64,000 nt of DNA, from the NCBI GenBank assembly GCA_028752905.1, contig JAQNBH010000002.1, forward strand, positions 21,649,059-21,713,058, read 5' to 3'. The notes beneath the pieces are model-generated. The model was given only the letters and a program-made list of their open reading frames with translations. It ran no database searches and was not told the DNA's origin. The DNA comes from Cladorhizidae sp. MBARI D1340-BT2. Taxonomy: Eukaryota; Porifera; Demospongiae; Poecilosclerida; Cladorhizidae. Shown here piece after piece: positions 12,044 through 24,645 of this stretch (position 1 is its first letter; each line of letters opens with the position of its first letter). The position numbers and the translations under genes were made by a program.

Positions 12044-12951
12044 AAATCTCCATAACTTGCTAATACTTAGAGTACTCAAAATTTTGGCACGTACAAAAGA
12101 CAGATAATTAGAAGGGCTATCCGGTGATATAAAAAATTTCTTTTTTGGGTAAAGTGTAGAAAAGTTATGAGCTTTACGGCAAAATAACAAGATTTTTGGG
12201 GGGAAAATGAGAAACATATAGACCAAATTAGGGCAAATATCAAGATAGAGAACACACAATGAAACCTATCATTCGAATCATATCAAGTCCATTACAGTGA
12301 AGTATGCAGAATATTATGGATGTTTGATATCAACAGAGAGCACAGGGAGAGACCTATCTTAATAGCTATATATCAAGTTTATACAGTGAAGTGTGGAGAA
12401 TCTATGAAGCTAACCTGTTTAGCATCAAGATAGAGAACACATAGAGAAACCTATCTTGTGATTCTATGTATGCAGAATATACGGATGTTTGGTATCAAGA
12501 GAGAGAACAGAGAGAGGCCTACCTTTAGAGCTATATATCAAGTCTATTCAGTGAAGTGTGGAGAATCTATGAAGCTAACATGTTTAGCTCAAGATAGAGA
12601 ACACTGAGAGATACCTATCTTGCAAGTCCATTACAGTGAAGTGTGCAGAATATATGGATGTTTGGTATCAAGAGAGAGCACTTGGAGAGTCCTATCTTAA
12701 TAGCTGTATAACAAGTCTATTCAGTGAAGTGTGGATAATCTACGAAGCTAACATGTTTAGCATCAAGTAAGAGTACAATTCATAACTGCCCTAATTAACA
12801 AGACCAAAGTCCCAGATTTTGTCAACTGATAGAGAAGGCCCTTATCTGCAACATGTGAACAGATTATCAATAAATGTAGTGGTTTTTCACTGGCAGGCCA
12901 CCGCTTTGGCAACTGGAAAACGCCAGGAAAAATCCCAAACCTTACCACTTC
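12044..12951. repeat. Unit 12: B1-to-B2 hybrid
   Basis: A type a head and B1 dimers 1-2 ('gtttatacagtg', 'gaagctaacctg', 'tatgtatgcag') are followed by B2 marks in dimer 3 ('cacttggagag', first B2 base at 12684; 'agctgtataac') and a B2 tail ('catgtgaac', 'aaaaatccc'). The same combination recurs in the unit at 61660. Confidence 0.8.
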
Positions 12952-13353
12952 AAATCACCATAACTTGCTAATACTTAGAGTACTCAAAATTTTGGCACGT
13001 ACAAAAGACAGATAATTAGAAGGGCTATTCGGTGATATAAAAATTATCTTTTTTGGGTAAAGTGTAGAAAAGTTATGAGCTTCACGGCAAAAAAACAAGA
13101 TTTTCGGGGGGGAAATGAGAAACATATAGACCAAATTAGGGCAAATATCAAGAACATGTTTAGCATCAAGTAAGAGTACAATTCATAACTGCCCTAATTA
13201 ACAAGACCAAAGTCCCAGATTTTGTCAACTGATAGAGAAGGCCCTTATCTGCAACATGTGAACAGATTATCAATAAATGTAGTGGTTTTCACTGGCAGGC
13301 CACCGCTTTGGCAACTGGAAAACGCCAGGAAAGATCCCAAACCTTACCACTTC
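12952..13353. repeat. Class D unit in region II (402 bp, no dimers)
   Basis: Head 12952-13146, remnant 'atcaagaacatgtttagc' at 13147-13164, tail 13165-13353. The remnant is the first six bases of dimer 1 fused to the last twelve of dimer 3. Relative to a 909 bp B2 unit this is a single 506 bp deletion. The tail has the 'ggttttcac' one-T deletion that defines the 402 bp subtype. Confidence 0.92.
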
Positions 13354-14262
13354 AAATCACCATAACTTGCTAATACTTAGAGTACTTAAAATTTTGGCAC
13401 GTACAAAAGACAGATAATTAGAAGAGCTATCCGGTGATATAAAAATTATCTTTTTTGGGTAAAGTGTAGAAAAGTTATGAGCTTCACGGCAAAAAAACAA
13501 GATTTTCGGGGGGAAAATGAGAAACATATAGACCAAATTAGGGCAAATATCAAGATAGAGAACACATAATGAAACCTATCATTCGAATCATATCAAGTCC
13601 ATTACAGTAAAGTGTGCAGAATATTATGGATGTTTGATATCAACAGAGAGCACAGAGAGAGACCTATCTTAATAGCTATATATCAAGTTTATTCAGTGAA
13701 GTGTGGAGAATCTATTTAGCATCAAGAGAGAGCAGAGAGAAACCTATCTTGTGATTCTATCAAGTCCATTACTGTGAAGTATGCGGAATATACGGATGTT
13801 TGGTATCAAGAGAGAGAACAGAGAGAGGCCTACCTTTAGAGCTATATATCAAGTCTATTCAGTGAAGTGTGGAGAATCTATGAAGCTAACATGTTTAGCT
13901 CAAGATAGAGAACACTGAGAGATACCTATCTTGCAAGTCCATTACAGTGAAGTGTGCAGAATATATGGATGTTTGGTATCAAGAGAGAGCACTTGGAGAG
14001 TCCTATCTTAATAGCTGTATAACAAGTCTATTCAGTGAAGTGTGGATAATCTACGAAGCTAACATGTTTAGCATCAAGTAAGAGTACAATTCATAACTGC
14101 CCTAATTAACAAGACCAAAGTCCCAGATTTTGTCAACTGATAGAGAAGGCCCTTATCTGCAACATGTCAACAGATTATCAATAAATGTAGTGGTTTTTCA
14201 CTGGCAGGCCACCGCTTTGGCAACTGGAAAACGCCAGGAAAGATCGCAAACCTTACCACTTC
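13354..14262. repeat. Unit 14: B2 unit with a B1-type tail
   Basis: Head haplotype 'gcttcacggc' and a B2 body ('acataatgaaacc', 'gtttattcagtg', 'tctatttagcatc', 'ccattactgtg'), but the tail carries 'catgtcaac' (C at 14168) and 'gatcgc' as in region II. Together with the preceding hybrid it closes a ~1.5 kb tract of B2/D sequence (about 12684-14167) inserted into the B1 domain. Confidence 0.8.
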
Positions 14263-16076
14263 AAATCACCATAACTTGCTAATACTTAGAGTACTCAAAA
14301 TTTGGCACGTACAAAAGACAGATAATTAGAAGGGCTATCCGGTGATATAAAACTTATCTTTTTTGGGTAAAGTGTAGAACAGTTATGAGCTTTACGGCAA
14401 AATAACAAGATTTTTGGGGGAAAAATGAGAAACATATAGACCAAATTAGGGCAAATATCAAGATAGAGAACACACAATGAAACCTATCATTCGAATCATA
14501 TCAAGTCCATTACAGTGAAGTGTGCAGAATATTATGGATGTTTGATATCAACAGAGAGCACAGGGAGAGACCTATCTTAATAGCTATATATCAAGTTTAT
14601 ACAGTGAAGTGTGGAGAATCTATGAAGCTAACCTGTTTAGCATCAAGATAGAGAACACATAGAGAAACCTATCTTGTGATTCTATGTATGCAGAATATAC
14701 GGATGTTTGGTATCAAGAGAGAGAACAGAGAGAGGCCTACCTTTAGAGCTATATATCAAGTCTATTCAGTGAAGTGTGGAGAATCTATGAAGCTAACATG
14801 TTTAGCTCAAGATAGAGAACACTGAGAGATACCTATCTTGCAAGTCCATTACAGTGAAGTGTGCAGAATATATGGATGTTTGGTATCAAGAGAGAGCACT
14901 TAGAGAGTCCTATCTTAATAGTTATACATCAAGTCTATTCAGTGAAGTGTGGATAATCTACGAAGCTAACATGTTTAGCATCAAGTAAGAGTACAATTCA
15001 TAACTGCCCTAATTAACAAGACCAAAGTCCCAGATTTTGTCAACTGATAGAGAAGGCCCTTATCTGCAACATGTCAACAGATTATCAATAAATGTAGTGG
15101 TTTTTCACTGGCAGGCCACCGCTTTGGCAACTGGAAAACGCCAGGAAAGATCGCAAACCTTACCACTTCAAATCACCATAACTTGCTAATACTTAGAGTA
15201 CTCAAAATTTGGCACGTACAAAAGACAGATAATTAGAAGGGCTATCCGGTGATATAAAACTTATCTTTTTTGGGTAAAGTGTAGAACAGTTATGAGCTTT
15301 ACGGCAAAATAACAAGATTTTTGGGGGGAAAATGAGAAACATATAGACCAAATTAGGGCAAATATCAAGATAGAGAACACACAATGAAACCTATCATTCG
15401 AATCATATCAAGTCCATTACAGTGAAGTGTGCAGAATATTATGGATGTTTGATATCAACAGAGAGCACAGGGAGAGACCTATCTTAATAGCTATATATCA
15501 AGTTTATACAGTGAAGTGTGGAGAATCTATGAAGCTAACCTGTTTAGCATCAAGATAGAGAACACATAGAGAAACCTATCTTGTGATTCTATGTATGCAG
15601 AATATACGGATGTTTGGTATCAAGAGAGAGAACAGAGAGAGGCCTACCTTTAGAGCTATATATCAAGTTTATTCAGTGAAGTGTGGAGAATCTATGAAGC
15701 TAACATGTTCAGCTCAAGATAGAGAACACTGAGAGATACCTATCTTGCAAGTCCATTACAGTGAAGTGTGCAGAATATATGGATGTTTGGTATCAAGAGA
15801 GAGCACTTAGAGAGTCCTATCTTAATAGCTATACATCAAGTCTATTCAGTGAAGTGTGGATAATCTACGAAGCTAACATGTTTAGCATCAAGTAAGAGTA
15901 CAATTCATAACTGCCCTAATTAACAAGACCAAAGTCCCAGATTTTGTCAACTGATAGAGAAGGCCCTTATCTGCAACATGTCAACAGATTATCAATAAAT
16001 GTAGTGGTTTTTCACTGGCAGGCCACCGCTTTGGCAACTGGAAAACGCCAGGAAAGATCGCAAACCTTACCACTTC
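14263..16076. repeat. Two consecutive type b B1 units (907 bp each)
   Basis: Units 14263-15169 and 15170-16076 share the type b head. They differ in the body: the first has 'atgtttagctc' and 'tagttatac', the second has 'aagtttattcagtg' before dimer 3, 'atgttcagctc' and 'tagctatac'. They give a clean example of the B1 layout: head 195 bp or slightly less, three dimers, tail 190 bp. Confidence 0.88.
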
Positions 16077-19000
16077 AAATCACCATAACTTGCTAATACT
16101 TAGAGTACTCAAAATTTTGGCACGTACAAAAGACAGATAATTAGAAGGGCTATCCGATGATATAAAATTATCTTTTTTGGGTAAAGTGTAGAAAAGTTAT
16201 GAGCTTTACGGCAAAATAACAAGATTTTTGGGGGGAAAATGAGAAACATATAGACCAAATTAGGGCAAATATCAAGATAGAGAACACACAATGAAACCTA
16301 TCATTCGAATCATATCAAGTCCATTACAGTGAAGTATGCAGAATATTATGGATGTTTGATATCAACAGAGAGCACAGGGAGAGACCTATCTTAATAGCTA
16401 TATATCAAGTTTATACAGTGAAGTGTGGAGAATCTATGAAGCTAACCTGTTTAGCATCAAGATAGAGAACACATAGAGAAACCTATCTTGTGATTCTATG
16501 TACGCAGAATATACGGATGTTTGGTATCAAGAGAGAGAACAGAGAGAGGCCTACCTTTAGAGCTATATATCAAGTCTATTCAGTGAAGTGTGGAGAATCT
16601 ATGAAGCTAACATGTTTAGCTCAAGATAGAGAACACTGAGAGATACCTATCTTGCAAGTCCATTACAGTGAAGTGTGCAGAATATATGGATGTTTGATAT
16701 CAAGAGAGAGCACTTAGAGAGTCCTATCTTAATAGCTATACATCAAGTCTATTCAGTGAAGTGTGGATAATCTACGAAGCTAACATGTTTAGCATCAAGT
16801 AAGAGTACAATTCATAACTGCCCTAATTAACAAGACCAAAGTCCCAGATTTTGTCAACTGATAGAGAAGGCCCTTATCTGCAACATGTCAACAGATTATC
16901 AATAAATATAGTGGTTTTTCACTGGCAGGCCACCGCTTTGGCAACTGGAAAACGCCAGGAAAGATCGCAAACCTTACCACTTCAAATCTCCATAACTTGC
17001 TAATACTTAGAGTACTCAAAATTTTGGCACGTACAAAAGACAGATAATTAGAAGGGCTATCCGGTGATATAAAAAATTTCTTTTTTGGGTAAAGTGTAGA
17101 AAAGTTATGAGCTTTACGGCAAAATAACAAGATTTTTGGGGGGAAAATGAGAAACATATAGACCAAATTAGGGCAAATATCAAGATAGAGAACACACAAT
17201 GAAACCTATCATTCGAATCATATCAAGTCCATTACAGTGAAGTATGCAGAATATTATGGATGTTTGATATCAACAGAGAGCACAGGGAGAGACCTATCTT
17301 AATAGCTATATATCAAGTTTATACAGTGAAGTGTGGAGAATCTATGAAGCTAACCTGTTTAGCATCAAGATAGAGAACACATAGAGAAACCTATCTTGTG
17401 TTTCTATGTATGCAGAATATACGGATGTTTGGTATCAAGAGAGAGAACAGAGAGAGACCTACCTTTAGAGCTATATATCAAGTCTATTCAGTGAAGTGTG
17501 GAGAATCTATGAAGCTAACATGTTCAGCTCAAGATAGAGAACACTGAGAGATACCTATCTTGCAAGTCCATTACAGTGAAGTGTGCAGAATATATGGATG
17601 TTTGGTATCAAGAGAGAGCACTTAGAGAGTCCTATCTTAATAGCTATACATCAAGTCTATTCAGTGAAGTGTGGATAATCTACGAAACTAACATGTTTAG
17701 CATCAAGTAAGAGTACAATTCATAACTGCCCTAATTAACAAGACCAAAGTCCCAGATTTTGTCAACTGATAGAGAAGGCCCTTATCTGCAACATGTCAAC
17801 AGATTATCAATAAATGTAGTGGTTTTTCACTGGCAGGCCACCGCTTTGGCAACTGGAAAACGCCAGGAAAGATCGCAAACCTTACCACTTCAAATCACCA
17901 TAACTTGCTAATACTTAGAGTACTCAAAATTTGGCACGTACAAAAGACAGATAATTAGAAGGGCTATCCGGTGATATAAAACTTATCTTTTTTGGGTAAA
18001 GTGTAGAACAGTTATGAGCTTTACGGCAAAATAACAAGATTTTTGGGGGGGAAATGAGAAACATATAGACCAAATTAGGGCAAATATCAAGATAGAGAAC
18101 ACACAATGAAACCTATCATTCGAATCATATCAAGTCCATTACAGTGAAGTGTGCAGAATATTATGGATGTTTGATATCAACAGAGAGCACAGGGAGAGAC
18201 CTATCTTAATAGCTATATATCAAGTTTATACAGTGAAGTGTGGAGAATCTATGAAGCTAACCTGTTTAGCATCAAGATAGAGAACACATAGAGAAACCTA
18301 TCTTGTGATTCTATGTATGCAGAATATACGGATGTTTGGTATCAAGAGAGAGAACAGAGAGAGGCCTACCTTTAGAGCTATATATCAAGTTTATTGAGTG
18401 AAGTGTGGAGAATCTATGAAGCTAACATGTTCAGCTCAAGATAGAGAACACTGAGAGATACCTATCTTGCAAGTCCATTACAGTGAAGTGTGCAGAATAT
18501 ATGGATGTTTGGTATCAAGAGTGAGCACTTAGAGAGTCCTATCTTAATAGCTATACATCAAGTCTATTCAGTGAAGTGTGGATAATCTACGAAGCTAACA
18601 TGTTTAGCATCAAGTAAGAGTACAATTCATAACTGCCCTAATTAACAAGACCAAAGTCCCAGATTTTGTCAACTGATAGAGAAGGCCCTTATCTGCAACA
18701 TGTCAACAGATTATCAATAAATGTAGTGGTTTTTCACTGGCAGGCCACCGCTTTGGCAACTGGAAAACGCCAGGAAAGATCGCAAACCTTACCACTTCAA
18801 ATCACCATAACTTGCTAATACTTAGAGTACTCAAAATTTTGGCACGTACAAAAGACAGATAATTAGAAGGGCTATCCGATGATATAAAATTATCTTTTTT
18901 GGGTAAAGTGTAGAAAAGTTATGAGCTTTACGGCAAAATAACAAGATTTTTGGGGGGAAAATGAGAAACATATAGACCAAATTAGGGCAAATATCAAGAT

Positions 19001-22000
19001 AGAGAACACACAATGAAACCTATCGTTCGAATCATATCAAGTCCATTACAGTGAAGTATGCAGAATATTATGGATGTTTGATATCAACAGAGAGCACAGG
19101 GAGAGACCTATCTTAATAGCTATATATCAAGTTTATACAGTGAAGTGTGGAGAATCTATGAAGCTAACCTGTTTAGCATCAAGATAGAGAACACATAGAG
19201 AAACCTATCTTGTGATTCTATGTACGCAGAATATACGGATGTTTGGTATCAAGAGAGAGAACAGAGAGAGGCCTACCTTTAGAGCTATATATCAAGTCTA
19301 TTCAGTGAAGTGTGGAGAATCTATGAAGCTAACATGTTTAGCTCAAGATAGAGAACACTGAGAGATACCTATCTTGCAAGTCCATTACAGTGAAGTGTGC
19401 AGAATATATGGATGTTTGGTATCAAGAGAGAGCACTTAGAGAGTCCTATCTTAATAGTTATACATCAAGTCTATTCAGTGAAGTGTGGATAATCTACGAA
19501 GCTAACATGTTTAGCATCAAGTAAGAGTACAATTCATAACTGCCCTAATTAACAAGACCAAAGTCCCAGATTTTGTCAACTGATAGAGAAGGCCCTTATC
19601 TGCAACATGTCAACAGATTATCAATAAATGTAGTGGTTTTTCACTGGCAGGCCACCGCTTTGGCAACTGGAAAACGCCAGGAAAGATCGCAAACCTTACC
19701 ACTTCAAATCACCATAACTTGCTAATACTTAGAGTACTCAAAATTTGGCACGTACAAAAGACAGATAATTAGAAGGGCTATCCGGTGATATAAAACTTAT
19801 CTTTTTGGGGTAAAGTGTAGAACAGTTATGAGCTTTACGGCAAAATAACAAGATTTTTGGGGGGAAAATGAGAAACATATAGACCAAATTAGGGCAAATA
19901 TCAAGATAGAGAACACACAATGAAACCTATCATTCGAATCATATCAAGTCCATTACAGTGAAGTGTGCAGAATATTATGGATGTTTGATATCAACAGAGA
20001 GCACAGGGAGAGACCTATCTTAATAGCTATATATCAAGTTTATACAGTGAAGTGTGGAGAATCTATGAAGCTAACCTGTTTAGCATCAAGATAGAGAACA
20101 CATAGAGAAACCTATCTTGTGATTCTATGTATGCAGAATATACGGATGTTTGGTATCAAGAGAGAGAACAGAGAGAGGCCTACCTTTAGAGCTATATATC
20201 AAGTTTATTCAGTGAAGTGTGGAGAATCTATGAAGCTAACATGTTCAGCTCAAGATAGAGAACACTGAGAGATACCTATCTTGCAAGTCCATTACAGTGA
20301 AGTGTGCAGAATATATGGATGTTTGGTATCAAGAGAGAGCACTTAGAGAGTCCTATCTTAATAGCTATACATCAAGTCTATTCAGTGAAGTGTGGATAAT
20401 CTACGAAGCTAACATGTTTAGCATCAAGTAAGAGTACAATTCATAACTGCCCTAATTAACAAGACCAAAGTCCCAGATTTTGTCAACTGATAGAGAAGGC
20501 CCTTATCTGCAACATGTCAACAGATTATCAATAAATGTAGTGGTTTTTCACTGGCAGGCCACCGCTTTGGCAACTGGAAAACGCCAGGAAAGATCGCAAA
20601 CCTTACCACTTCAAATCACCATAACTTGCTAATACTTAGAGTACTCAAAATTTTGGCACGTACAAAAGACAGATAATTAGAAGGGCTATCCGATGATATA
20701 AAATTATCTTTTTTGGGTAAAGTGTAGAAAAGTTATGAGCTTTACGGCAAAATAACAAGATTTTTGGGGGGGAAATGAGAAACATATAGACCAAATTAGG
20801 GCAAATATCAAGATAGAGAACACACAATGAAACCTATCATTCGAATCATATCAAGTCCATTACAGTGAAGTATGCAGAATATTATGGATGTTTGATATCA
20901 ACAGAGAGCACAGGGAGAGACCTATCTTAATAGCTATATATCAAGTTTATACAGTGAAGTGTGGAGAATCTATGAAGCTAACCTGTTTAGCATCAAGATA
21001 GAGAACACATAGAGAAACCTATCTTGTGATTCTATGTACGCAGAATATACGGATGTTTGGTATCAAGAGAGAGAACAGAGAGAGGCCTACCTTTAGAGCT
21101 ATATATCAAGTCTATTCAGTGAAGTGTGGAGAATCTATGAAGCTAACATGTTTAGCTCAAGATAGAGAACACTGAGAGATACCTATCTTGCAAGTCCATT
21201 ACAGTGAAGTGTGCAGAATATATGGATGTTTGATATCAAGAGAGAGCACTTAGAGAGTCCTATCTTAATAGCTATACATCAAGTCTATTCAGTGAAGTGT
21301 GGATAATCTACGAAGCTAACATGTTTAGCATCAAGTAAGAGTACAATTCATAACTGCCCTAATTAACAAGACCAAAGTCCCAGATTTTGTCAACTGATAG
21401 AGAAGGCCCTTATCTGCAACATGTCAACAGATTATCAATAAATATAGTGGTTTTTCACTGGCAGGCCACCGCTTTGGCAACTGGAAAACGCCAGGAAAGA
21501 TCGCAAACCTTACCACTTCAAATCTCCATAACTTGCTAATACTTAGAGTACTCAAAATTTTGGCACGTACAAAAGACAGATAATTAGAAGGGCTATCCGG
21601 TGATATAAAAAATTTCTTTTTTGGGTAAAGTGTAGAAAAGTTATGAGCTTTACGGCAAAATAACAAGATTTTTGGGGGGAAAATGAGAAACATATAGACC
21701 AAATTAGGGCAAATATCAAGATAGAGAACACACAATGAAACCTATCATTCGAATCATATCAAGTCCATTACAGTGAAGTATGCAGAATATTATGGATGTT
21801 TGATATCAACAGAGAGCACAGGGAGAGACCTATCTTAATAGCTATATATCAAGTTTATACAGTGAAGTGTGGAGAATCTATGAAGCTAACCTGTTTAGCA
21901 TCAAGATAGAGAACACATAGAGAAACCTATCTTGTGATTCTATGTATGCAGAATATACGGATGTTTGGTATCAAGAGAGAGAACAGAGAGAGGCCTACCT

Positions 22001-23738
22001 TTAGAGCTATATATCAAGTCTATTCAGTGAAGTGTGGAGAATCTATGAAGCTAACATGTTTAGCTCAAGATAGAGAACACTGAGAGATACCTATCTTGCA
22101 AGTTCATTACAGTGAAGTGTGCAGAATATATGGATGTTTGGTATCAAGAGAGAGCACTTAGAGAGTCCTATCTTAATAGTTATACATCAAGTCTATTCAG
22201 TGAAGTGTGGATAATCTACGAAGCTAACATGTTTAGCATCAAGTAAGAGTACAATTCATAACTGCCCTAATTAACAAGACCAAAGTCCCAGATTTTGTCA
22301 ACTGATAGAGAAGGCCCTTATCTGCAACATGTCAACAGATTATCAATAAATGTAGTGGTTTTTCACTGGCAGGCCACCGCTTTGGCAACTGGAAAACGCC
22401 AGGAAAGATCGCAAACCTTACCACTTCAAATCACCATAACTTGCTAATACTTAGAGTACTCAAAATTTTGGCACGTACAAAAGACAGATAATTAGAAGGG
22501 CTATCCGCTAATATAAAAAGTATCTTTTTTGGGTAAAGTGTAGAAAAGTTATGAGCTTAACGGCAAAATAACAAGATTTTTTGGGGAAAAATGAGAAACA
22601 TATAGACCAAATTAGGGCAAATATCAAGATAGAGAACACACAATGAAACCTATCATTCGAATCATATCAAGTCCATTACAGTGAAGTGTGCAGAATATTA
22701 TGGATGTTTGATATCAACAGAGAGCACAGGGAGAGACCTATCTTAATAGCTATATATCAAGTTTATACAGTGAAGTGTGGAGAATCTATGAAGCTAACCT
22801 GTTTAGCATCAAGATAGAGAACACATAGAGAAACCTATCTTGTGATTCTATGTATGCAGAATATACGGATGTTTGGTATCAAGAGAGAGAACAGAGAGAG
22901 GCCTACCTTTAGAGCTATATATCAAGTCTATTCAGTGAAGTGTGGAGAATCTATGAAGCTAACATGTTTAGCTCAAGATAGAGAACACTGAGAGATACCT
23001 ATCTTGCAAGTCCATTACAGTGAAGTGTGCAGAATATATGGATGTTTGGTATCAAGAGAGAGCACTTAGAGAGTCCTATCTTAATAGTTATACATCAAGT
23101 CTATTCAGTGAAGTGTGGATAATCTACGAAGCTAACATGTTTAGCATCAAGTAAGAGTACAATTCATAACTGCCCTAATTAACAAGACCAAAGTCCCAGA
23201 TTTTGTCAACTGATAGAGAAGGCCCTTATCTGCAACATGTCAACAGATTATCAATAAATGTAGTGGTTTTTCACTGGCAGGCCACCGCTTTGGCAACTGG
23301 AAAACGCCAGGAAAGATCGCAAACCTTACCACTTCAAATCACCATAACTTGCTAATACTTAGAGTACTCAAAATTTTGGCACGTACAAAAGACAGATAAT
23401 TAGAAGGGCTATCCGATGATATAAAAATTATCTTTTTTGGGTAAAGTGTAGAAAAGTTATGAGCTTCACGGCAAAAAAACAAGATTTTCGGGGGGAAAAT
23501 GAGAAACATATAGACCAAATTAGGGCAAATATCAAGAACATGTTTAGCATCAAGTAAGAGTACAATTCATAACTGACCTAATTAACAAGACCAAAGTCCC
23601 AGATTTTGTCAACTGATAGAGAAGGCCCTTATCTGCAACATGTGAACAGATTATCAATAAATGTAGTGGTTTTTCACTGGCAGGCCACCGCTTTGGCAAC
23701 TGGAAAACGCCAGGAAAGATCGCAAACCTTACCACTTC
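16077..23738. repeat. Higher-order block X1 (nine units, 7662 bp)
   Basis: Unit subtypes in order: c a b c b c a d D. Private marks within the block recur in the same order in the block at 24646. They are 'gtttgatatcaagag' with 'aaatatagtgg' in the first c; 'cttgtgtttctatg', 'gagagaccta' and 'acgaaactaac' in the first a; 'tatcgttcga' and 'tagttatac' in the second c; 'caagttcattac' in the second a; the d head; and a D unit with 'aactgaccta'. Confidence 0.9.
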
Positions 23739-24645
23739 AAATCACCATAACTTGCTAATACTTAGAGTACTCAAAATTTTGGCACGTACAAAAGACAGAT
23801 AATTAGAAGGGCTATCCGATGATATAAAATTATCTTTTTTGGGTAAAGTGTAGAAAAGTTATGAGCTTTACGGCAAAATAACAAGATTTTTGGGGGGAAA
23901 ATGAGAAACATATAGACCAAATTAGGGCAAATATCAAGATAGAGAACACACAATGAAACCTATCGTTCGAATCATATCAAGTCCATTACAGTGAAGTATG
24001 CAGAATATTATGGATGTTTGATATCAACAGAGAGCACAGGGAGAGACCTATCTTAATAGCTATATATCAAGTTTATACAGTGAAGTGTGGAGAATCTATG
24101 AAGCTAACCTGTTTAGCATCAAGATAGAGAACACATAGAGAAACCTATCTTGTGATTCTATGTACGCAGAATATACGGATGTTTGGTATCAAGAGAGAGA
24201 ACAGAGAGAGGCCTACCTTTAGAGCTATATATCAAGTCTATTCAGTGAAGTGTGGAGAATCTATGAAGCTAACATGTTTAGCTCAAGATAGAGAACACTG
24301 AGAGATACCTATCTTGCAAGTCCATTACAGTGAAGTGTGCAGAATATATGGATGTTTGGTATCAAGAGAGAGCACTTAGAGAGTCCTATCTTAATAGCTA
24401 TACATCAAGTCTATTCAGTGAAGTGTGGATAATCTACGAAGCTAACATGTTTAGCATCAAGTAAGAGTACAATTCATAACTGCCCTAATTAACAAGACCA
24501 AAGTCCCAGATTTTGTCAACTGATAGAGAAGGCCCTTATCTGCAACATGTCAACAGATTATCAATAAATGTAGTGGTTTTTCACTGGCAGGCCACCGCTT
24601 TGGCAACTGGAAAACGCCAGGAAAGATCGCAAACCTTACCACTTC
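23739..24645. repeat. Single type c unit separating blocks X1 and X2
   Basis: A 907 bp type c unit with 'tatcgttcga', like the c units at 18799 and 27368, but with 'tagctatac' where those have 'tagttatac'. It has no counterpart at the junction expected for a simple tandem duplication, so the X duplication either included extra units later lost or captured this one. Confidence 0.75.

Noticed and set aside
13354..14262. CRISPR-like array, suggested by regularly spaced repeats
   Set aside because: The 'spacers' between recurrent motifs are themselves repeated, the repeats are much longer than CRISPR repeats, and there are no cas genes. The structure is tandem satellite DNA.
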